64,000 nucleotides of DNA from contig JALHPF010000022.1 of the NCBI GenBank assembly GCA_022842595.1, positions 33,940 to 97,939 on the forward strand. Reading direction: 5' to 3'. Numbering within the stretch: position 1 is the stretch's first letter; the number at the start of each line of letters is the position of its first letter. Positions 58,982 through 64,000 of this stretch are shown piece after piece. The DNA comes from Rubrivivax sp. (GTDB lineage Bacteria > Pseudomonadota > Gammaproteobacteria > Burkholderiales > Burkholderiaceae_C). The notes under the pieces are model-generated. The model was not told where the DNA came from, did not search any database, and saw only the letters and a list, made by a program, of their open reading frames with translations. Made by a program: the position numbers and the translations under genes.

Positions 58982-59164
58982 ATGAACAAGGATCAAGTCA
59001 AGGGCACGCTCAAGGACGCCGCCGGCAAGGTGCAGGAAACCACTGGCAAGGTGATCGGCAGTACCGAGCAGCAAGTCAAGGGCATCAAGAAGCAAGTCGA
59101 AGGCCATGCGCAGAAAACGGTCGGCGACATCAAGGAAGCGGTGAAGGACGCCCGCCAGAAATAG
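58982..59164 (+). CDS. CsbD family stress protein
   Basis: A 60-residue highly charged helical protein. MNKDQVKGTLKDAAGKVQET and GDIKEAVKDARQK are the family's start and end, so the copy is complete. CsbD-like proteins are among the most abundant general stress proteins of many bacteria, with unknown action. GAAGGTG lies five bases before the ATG. It is downstream of the PRC-barrel gene in the same direction. Confidence 0.92.
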   Translation: MNKDQVKGTLKDAAGKVQETTGKVIGSTEQQVKGIKKQVEGHAQKTVGDIKEAVKDARQK

Positions 59165-59237
59165 GCCTGCGCCGACCGGGCCTTGTGCCTGAACACCCCT
59201 CAGCCTCGGCCCGCTCTCCGTTCTTTCCCTGGGGCGG

Positions 59238-59468
59238 GTACGCATGGAACAAGCACGCCCGCGTTGCCTGCAGCTCGCGGGGCTTCGCGAGCACCTCATC
59301 GACTCCGTGATCCGGGAGGTGCAGACGCTTGCCGCTGAAGGGCGTGTTCGCCACCACGGGAACTCGCGCCAGAACCTTCTGCCGCTCGGATCTGCGGATT
59401 TGTCGCGTTGCGCCGAATCCGTCGAGCACCGGCATCTGGATGTCCATCAAGATGATGTCGAGGCGGGC
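59238..59468 (-). pseudogene. fragment of a response-regulator receiver domain
   Basis: ARLDIILMDIQMPVLDGFGA carries the phospho-acceptor Asp strand, and VPVVANTPFSGKRLHL with VDEVLAKPRELQATRACLF resembles the end of a receiver as found at the C-terminus of hybrid kinases. The normal ALTAN segment reads VANTP. The first half of the domain, with the acidic pocket, and everything before it are missing. No start codon with a ribosome site fits. It is probably the last piece of a lost hybrid kinase. Confidence 0.62.
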
Positions 59469-59598
59469 GGGTCTAGGTCGCCATCGGGACCGCTTCGGCA
59501 CCTTCGGCTGCAGCAGGGGTGCTCACGCCAGGAAAACCAACGTAGGGAGCGGCTGAACGCAGAACTCGCGACCCTGTGGGCTTTCCGTGGCTCGTCGA

Positions 59599-60447
59599 TC
59601 AGATCGTCAGGGCGGTGCCCGTGTGAAACGCCTCCAGCTTGGCTCCAAGCCCTTCCTTGAGTATCTCGAACGCCTTGTGGCCCGTGCAGTGGCCTGTCCA
59701 GTAGGCATCGACGGGCATCTTCCGCATTTCTTGCGCCAGAGCGACCATCTCGTCCTTGCTTGCGGCCATCGTCTCTGGCACCGGGATGCCGATCAGGTGG
59801 AAGCCCCCCACTACTGCCTTGATGCGGTCGTGCGGAAAGTGCTCGATCACGGAATCGACCATGTTCAGCACACCGCTGTGGCCGCAGCCGGTGAAGGCAA
59901 TCAAGCCATCGTCATCTCGCACAACCAGCATGAGCTCATGTGAGAACGGATCACGCACATAGCCGTCGTTCTGCTTCAAGTACAGGTAGCGATCACCCTT
60001 GGGCAGTCCGTGACGATGGGTGATGTTCGTCACGATGTACGCCGCGGGCAGGAACTCCGTGAAGGTGTCAACAAAGACGAAGCGATCCTTGAAGCGCTCG
60101 AGGAGCCCCTCCTCCAAGCCGATGTAGCGGCTGACCACCAACAGGGCGCGGAAGAATTCCTTGCCCGCCGGCGGATGGCGCAAATAGACCTTGGCGTGAC
60201 TATTGATCGCGAAGAACGCCGGCAGGCCGCCGCCGTGATCAAAGTGATGGTGTGAGAGCACGACGGCATCGACCTGCCGGAGGTCGATACCCAGGTGCGA
60301 CGCATTGCGCATCGCGGCACCTGCCGCACCCGTGTCGAACAGGATGCGCTGACCCGCATGTTCGATCAGGAGGGAAAGCCCGAATTCCGCCTCAAGGTCC
60401 CGATGATCTCTTGCCAGCTCGTTCTCAACCAGTGTGGTGATCTTCAT
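59599..60447 (-). CDS. MBL-fold metallohydrolase
   Basis: A 282-residue metallo-beta-lactamase-fold protein. VVLSHHHFDHGGGLPAFFAI is the metal motif, with further ligands in AFTGCGHSGVLNMVD and VGGFHLIG; YWTGHCTGHKAFEILKE near the end is typical of the branch annotated as dihydropterin-aminobenzene phosphate synthase-like. All ligands appear present. The substrate in bacteria is not known. GGAG lies eight bases before the ATG. It stands alone between two gaps. Confidence 0.9.
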   Translation of the reverse strand: MKITTLVENELARDHRDLEAEFGLSLLIEHAGQRILFDTGAAGAAMRNASHLGIDLRQVDAVVLSHHHFDHGGGLPAFFAINSHAKVYLRHPPAGKEFFRALLVVSRYIGLEEGLLERFKDRFVFVDTFTEFLPAAYIVTNITHRHGLPKGDRYLYLKQNDGYVRDPFSHELMLVVRDDDGLIAFTGCGHSGVLNMVDSVIEHFPHDRIKAVVGGFHLIGIPVPETMAASKDEMVALAQEMRKMPVDAYWTGHCTGHKAFEILKEGLGAKLEAFHTGTALTI

Positions 60448-60982
60448 GGTGTCCGCTCCGCTGCCTGGGTTCCCGTCTGTCTTGTAGGCGTGGATCCATC
60501 ACTCGTCGTTGAGCCGAATCAGTATCCGACGTGCCAGTGACCCGCTCGCCTGAACCGGACTGTCAGGAGCACCCGCTTGTAGCCGGCCTTGAGCATTCAG
60601 CCGCCGGCACTCAGGGGCCGCAAGGCGACGCAAAGCGGTCAGCATTGACGCGGATGATTGTTGTCGGCGCCCTCGCCGCCAACGGGCCAGGTGCAAGGCG
60701 GCGGATGCCGTCGGAACGACGTAGCGCTCTGCGCCGGACAAGGGCAATCCTGCAGGACATCAGCAATGACCCTGGGGTGGCCGAAGCGAACACACGCTGG
60801 GAGAGCATCGCCTGTCCAGCGGCCAGCGGCCAGCGGCCGACGGGTTGACGCGTGCCGCATCACCAGCGTCTATGAAAGTGATTCCTGGACCCGACGGTGC
60901 AGCGACCGCGCCCCATCACCCCGCGCGAATGAGCTCGCTGAGCCCGAAGAAGCTTCAGCTTGCTCCGGCGGAAGCCCTGCGA
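60448..60982. other. 535-base gap, nothing recognised
   Basis: No frame is recognisable. A short tandem repeat of GCGGCCA (three units and a partial) lies near 60816-60839. The promoter of the MBL gene should lie at its left end on the minus strand. Confidence 0.35.
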
Positions 60983-62941
60983 TCAAAGCTGATCAGCGAT
61001 CTCCCAGGCTGTGCGGTAGCCCCCAATGCGCTGCACGTAGGTCAGCAACGCCTTGAAGAACGGATGGGCGCTGAGCGTGGACGAGTCGCCGACGAGGAGC
61101 AACTTGCGGCGGGCGCGGGTCATGCCCACGTTCATGCGCCGGATGTCGGAGAGGAAGCCGATTTCGCCAGAGTTGTTGCTGCGTGTCAGTGAGATCGCAA
61201 TGATGTCCCGCTCCTGGCCCTGAAACGAATCGACGGTACCCACGCTGAGCATGCGGTGCTGCAGCAGACCGCCCAGCTGTGCGTTTTCCTCGATGGCGTC
61301 CTTCAAGTAGTTGATCTGGGCGCGGTAGGGGGCAATCACACCGATGGTGAGCCGGCCGTGCTCGTGCCCACTCTGCTCGTGTGCGGCCGGGTCATGGGGC
61401 TCCAGGAGCTGGGCAAGGCGCTGGAGCAGCAGATCTGCTTCTTCGGGGTTGGCCGTGGAGCGGCTTTCGGGGATGGTGATTTCAAGGAAGCCGAAGCCGG
61501 CTGTGTCGAGGAACTCCACGGGCAGGTCGGGCGCAAAGTCCAGGTCGTAGGCCTCCAGGCCGGCGTCGCGAACGCTCTGATGCGCTTGCAGTTGACCGCC
61601 GTAAAACTGCTCGGAACTGAATGCCATGATCTGCTGGTGCATGCGGTACTGCACGGTGAGCATGCGGGCGGTGGCGGGCTGCCGCTTGATGCACTTCTCG
61701 AACAGGGTTTCGCGCAGGCCTTCACGGGCGGCCTTTTCGCTTTTCACCGTGGGCGGTAGCTGATGGTGATCACCCGCCAGGATCACGCGCTGGCCCTTGG
61801 CAATCGGGATCCAGCAGCCTGGCTCCAGCGCTTGTGCGGCTTCGTCGATGAAGACGGTGTCGAAGCTCAGGTGACGAATGTTCCGGTTGCTGGCGCCCAC
61901 CAGGGTGCAGGTGATGATCTGCACGGACTCGAGCACCTGTTCGGTGATGTAACGCTCCAGGTCGTCGGCCTGCTGGAACATCTGCCGCGCTTCTTCTCTC
62001 AACAGCCGGCGCTGCTGCCGCTCCTCGTGGCCCATCTTGCCGAGGGGTTGGCTGGCGCTTTCGCGGTATTGGTCGGCGGTTTGGCGCATCGCGCGCATCT
62101 TGCTGTAGCTCGGATGGGCCATCACCTGCGCATCCAGGGTGTGCTGCAGCAGCAGGTCCGACACGCGGCTGGGGTTGCCCAGGCGGATGACGCTGACGCC
62201 GCGCTCGGCCAGCTTTTCGGTCAGCAGGTCCACGGCCGTGTTCGAGGGTGCGCACACCAGCACGCGCCGCTCACGCCGGATGGTTTCCAGGATGGCCTGA
62301 ACCAGCGTGGTGGTCTTGCCGGTGCCGGGAGGGCCGTGGATGATGGCGACGTCCTGTGCTGCGATCACATGCCGCACGGCCGCCAGCTGAGAATCGTTGA
62401 GCGGGCTGGGATAGAACAGGTCGTCGAAAGCGTCGATGAGGGGCGCGCGAAAGCGGGCCTGCCTGGCGCCCAGCAGCACGTCGCGAAGCTCGGCCAACCG
62501 GTTGCCGCGGGCGCCCATCACTTCGCCCAGGGCGTGGTCCATTTCGCGGTAGCTCACCTCGTCGAAGGTGAGGTCTATCCCCAGCCTGCCGCCGCCCAAC
62601 ACCCAGTCCGGCAGTTCTTCCTTCGTGGTGGTCAGCTGCAGCTTGTTGCGCCGCACGCTGGTCACGACACCATTGAGCGTGGGCTGGTCGCTCGAGTGGG
62701 CAGGCGCAGTGCCAAACAGCGAGGCGTTCTTGCCAACCTGAAACAGGTGCAGGCCCTGTTGGCCCGCGGGGCGTTCGAGCTCCAGCACGCACTTGCCGCC
62801 GAAGCCGATGTCTTCCTTGGTGATGGTGACGGGGTACCAAGTGAGGCCGCGCCGCTGCCGCTCCTGGAGACTGGCCTTGGCATTCTTGAGCTTGAACTGC
62901 GCCAAGTCTTCCTTTTGCTCCAAGTGCATCAGGGCGTGCAC
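60983..62941 (-). CDS. UPF1/IGHMBP2-like superfamily 1 helicase
   Basis: A protein of at least 652 residues with all SF1B helicase motifs: HGPPGTGKTTTLVQAILETI (Walker A), VFIDEAAQALEPGCW (II), ILAGDHHQLPPTVKS (III), LTVQYRMHQQIMAF (IV), VGTVDSFQGQERDIIAISL (V) and MNVGMTRARRKLLLVGD (VI). An N-terminal OB-like region precedes them. It would unwind DNA or RNA with ATP. The start is unclear: the family helix begins a few residues before the GTG at 62941 (TIEELRRVHALMHLEQKED), where only ATT or TTG codons are available, and the frame is open to 63364. The true start may be a little upstream. Confidence 0.88.
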   Translation of the reverse strand: MHALMHLEQKEDLAQFKLKNAKASLQERQRRGLTWYPVTITKEDIGFGGKCVLELERPAGQQGLHLFQVGKNASLFGTAPAHSSDQPTLNGVVTSVRRNKLQLTTTKEELPDWVLGGGRLGIDLTFDEVSYREMDHALGEVMGARGNRLAELRDVLLGARQARFRAPLIDAFDDLFYPSPLNDSQLAAVRHVIAAQDVAIIHGPPGTGKTTTLVQAILETIRRERRVLVCAPSNTAVDLLTEKLAERGVSVIRLGNPSRVSDLLLQHTLDAQVMAHPSYSKMRAMRQTADQYRESASQPLGKMGHEERQQRRLLREEARQMFQQADDLERYITEQVLESVQIITCTLVGASNRNIRHLSFDTVFIDEAAQALEPGCWIPIAKGQRVILAGDHHQLPPTVKSEKAAREGLRETLFEKCIKRQPATARMLTVQYRMHQQIMAFSSEQFYGGQLQAHQSVRDAGLEAYDLDFAPDLPVEFLDTAGFGFLEITIPESRSTANPEEADLLLQRLAQLLEPHDPAAHEQSGHEHGRLTIGVIAPYRAQINYLKDAIEENAQLGGLLQHRMLSVGTVDSFQGQERDIIAISLTRSNNSGEIGFLSDIRRMNVGMTRARRKLLLVGDSSTLSAHPFFKALLTYVQRIGGYRTAWEIADQL

Positions 62942-63313
62942 GCGACGCAACTCTTCAATGGTGCTGGTCGTGGTGGGTCTGAAGTCGAGGTCGGCCAAGG
63001 GAATACAGATTGAACCGTCGCGAGTTGGGCAGAGACTGGTTGTTTGACTGATGCAGCAGTCAACAGCTGACCCGCAAAGCACGGAGAGAGTTTGCCTCAG
63101 CCTATGCCGGTGTTGGCTCAACGAAAAAGTGGTGCGCAGGAGCCCCCGTCCACCTGCCTGAAGCGGCTGGCTTGCCGGACTGTGGACGCCCAAAGCCCGC
63201 CAATCAGATCGATTCGTGACCGTCAGCAGAGTGAAGTCGATTGCGCCTGCCTCGGCACCCGCCACCGGCGTAACCGGGTACTGGTGGGCGACCGGTTTGG
63301 AGCATGGCAGTTG
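62942..63313. other. 372-base gap upstream of helicase
   Basis: The helicase frame stays open through this stretch on the minus strand, but the text has no conserved look. The plus strand runs into the transposase relic. No promoter stands out. Confidence 0.35.
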
Positions 63314-63415
63314 ATGAGTTGGGCCCGGCTTTTCAGGCGGGTGTTCGACATCGACATGCCCCACAGTTGCCCTCGCCGCGACGCCGGCGAGTTCAAGACC
63401 ATCGCGCCACTGGTG
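63314..63415 (+). pseudogene. relic of IS91-type transposase C-terminus
   Basis: MSWARLFRRVFDIDMPHSCP followed by RRDAGEFKTIAPLV matches the end of IS91-family transposases (WARLLKRVFDID, then a CPNCG-like pair, then GELKIIAAIL). The Cys pair is damaged. Nothing before it is transposase-like in this frame. A matching N-terminal piece lies 17 kb away at 45641. Confidence 0.58.
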
Positions 63416-63645
63416 CGCGCGTCGTCGTCATCGTCGAGAGGCGCGACGCGGCCGGCAAGGGCGGCGCGACCACTTCGCATCAAGGGGTTGCGCACCGACG
63501 CGCAGTGCGAGCTGTTCTCGCGCCAGGTGCCCGGCGTCGCCGCAGGGTTGCGGCGCCAACCGCGCCGCACCCGCTGGTGTCAGACCGGGTGGTCGCGGCA
63601 GCCCGTGTCGAACGGGCGCCGGGCCTTCCGGCGTTCGGTCAGGCT
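63406..63645 (+). pseudogene. decayed polyphosphate kinase 2
   Basis: ATGARVVVIVERRDAAGKGG contains the Walker A loop of PPK2 (usual text: RVVVIFEGRDAAGKGG). About 20 codons later, in another frame, LRTDAQCELFSRQVPGVAAG matches a helix that normally follows some 110 residues further on. The nucleotide lid and second Walker motif are gone. The relic abuts the transposase piece, which may mark a deletion junction. It would have transferred phosphate between polyphosphate and nucleotides. Confidence 0.58.
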
Positions 63646-64000
63646 CAGGCCTTTGCGGCCACCGTGCGCGCCTTGCGTGCCACGCGACGCGCGGCGTTGG
63701 AGGTCTGCGTGGCGGTCTCGGTCACGGCCTTGTTGACGCGCTTCGTCGTCGTCTTGGCCTGGCGCGCCACGCGGCGTGCGGCGTTCGAGGCGCTGGTGGC
63801 GGTGTCGGCCACGGCCTGGCTGACTTCGCGGGTGGCAGTCTTGGTGATGCGCTTGCGCGCGACGGCTGCCCTGCGGGTCGCCGCCTTGAGCTTGCGGGTG
63901 GCCACGGCCTTGGCCGGCACCGGCGTGCCGGCGACTCGGCGCACCAGGGCGCTGCTGCCTTCTTCGATGCGCTCGGCCACCAGGCTCACGGCCTGGGCGG
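63645..64000 (-). CDS. Ala/Lys/Arg-rich repeat protein, cut by right edge
   Basis: The frame continues to the window edge; a GTG at 63989 could be a start, but the gene may extend further. The protein is very basic. A 26-residue-spaced repeat is visible: SASNAARRVARQAKTTTKRV and TQTSNAARRVARKARTVAAK. The composition suggests a histone H1-like or phasin-tail protein binding DNA or polyphosphate. It ends right beside the PPK2 relic, a suggestive but unproven link. Confidence 0.62.
   Translation of the reverse strand, partial: AQAVSLVAERIEEGSSALVRRVAGTPVPAKAVATRKLKAATRRAAVARKRITKTATREVSQAVADTATSASNAARRVARQAKTTTKRVNKAVTETATQTSNAARRVARKARTVAAKA

Noticed and set aside
60816..60839. GCGGCCA tandem repeat
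   Set aside because: Only about three units; too short to call a functional repeat or CRISPR-like array.
1..64000. tRNA, rRNA, CRISPR array, prophage or replication origin
   Set aside because: No cloverleaf, rRNA stretch, regularly spaced repeats, phage structural genes or dnaA-box cluster was recognised by eye; a computed scan would be needed to be certain.

Overview
The window is a high-GC chromosomal segment of a betaproteobacterium. Three PEP-CTERM surface proteins, strong third-position GC and the gene families present point to Burkholderiales, probably the Rubrivivax/Leptothrix/Methylibium-type group; this placement is inference, since no rRNA marker is present. I saw no rRNA, tRNA, CRISPR array, prophage or intact insertion sequence.

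Layout. 1-3.7 kb: DUF2130 protein (cut by the left edge), MATE efflux pump, PhnB-like VOC protein, unknown protein. 4-9.7 kb: ECF sigma factor and membrane Ser/Thr kinase with TPR-like tail, flanking two translationally coupled PEP-CTERM genes and a small membrane protein. 9.7-16.2 kb: exported unknown protein, DUF6351 esterase-like protein, flavodoxin-family reductase, orphan SdhB. 16.5-24.7 kb: respiratory cluster with cytochrome c, oxidase subunit II with a haem c domain, a very long subunit I carrying a subunit III-like tail, CtaG, cytochrome b561, a dihaem cytochrome c, DUF2231 and a sorbosone-type dehydrogenase. 24.8-30.8 kb: glycine-zipper/hydrolase fusion, cupin, phospholipase D-type synthase, SGNH hydrolase, unknown protein. 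30.8-35.1 kb: MFS/HlyD/NodT tripartite efflux operon. 35.1-38.6 kb: two divergent oleate hydratases in tandem. 39.2-45.3 kb: a five-gene red-light sensing operon (haem oxygenase, bacteriophytochrome, response regulator, hybrid kinase, PAS response regulator). 46-51 kb: PEP-CTERM protein, CoA-disulfide-reductase-like flavoprotein, DUF302, and a three-gene operon of an Ala/Lys-rich protein with two exported proteins. 51-57.5 kb: two transglutaminase-like proteins, Crp/Fnr regulator, Anbu peptidase, trypsin-like protease with a small coupled partner, RNB ribonuclease. 57.9-64 kb: stress-type small proteins (BON, PRC-barrel, CsbD), MBL-fold hydrolase, UPF1-like helicase, and an Ala/Lys/Arg-rich protein cut by the right edge.

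Two features run through the window. First, the gaps between intact genes hold many decayed gene pieces: Mrr-type endonuclease, nucleoside hydrolase, cation diffusion facilitator with an internal TAG, VOC protein, IS91-type transposase N- and C-terminal pieces, receiver domain, PPK2 kinase and a shortened CsbD. Second, a short motif close to TTCGGNANNGCACAGACG recurs, in the matching orientation, upstream of at least six separate transcription units, including both genes of the divergent BON/PRC-barrel pair. It looks like a shared regulatory element of a stress-type regulon and is the best candidate here for something undescribed.
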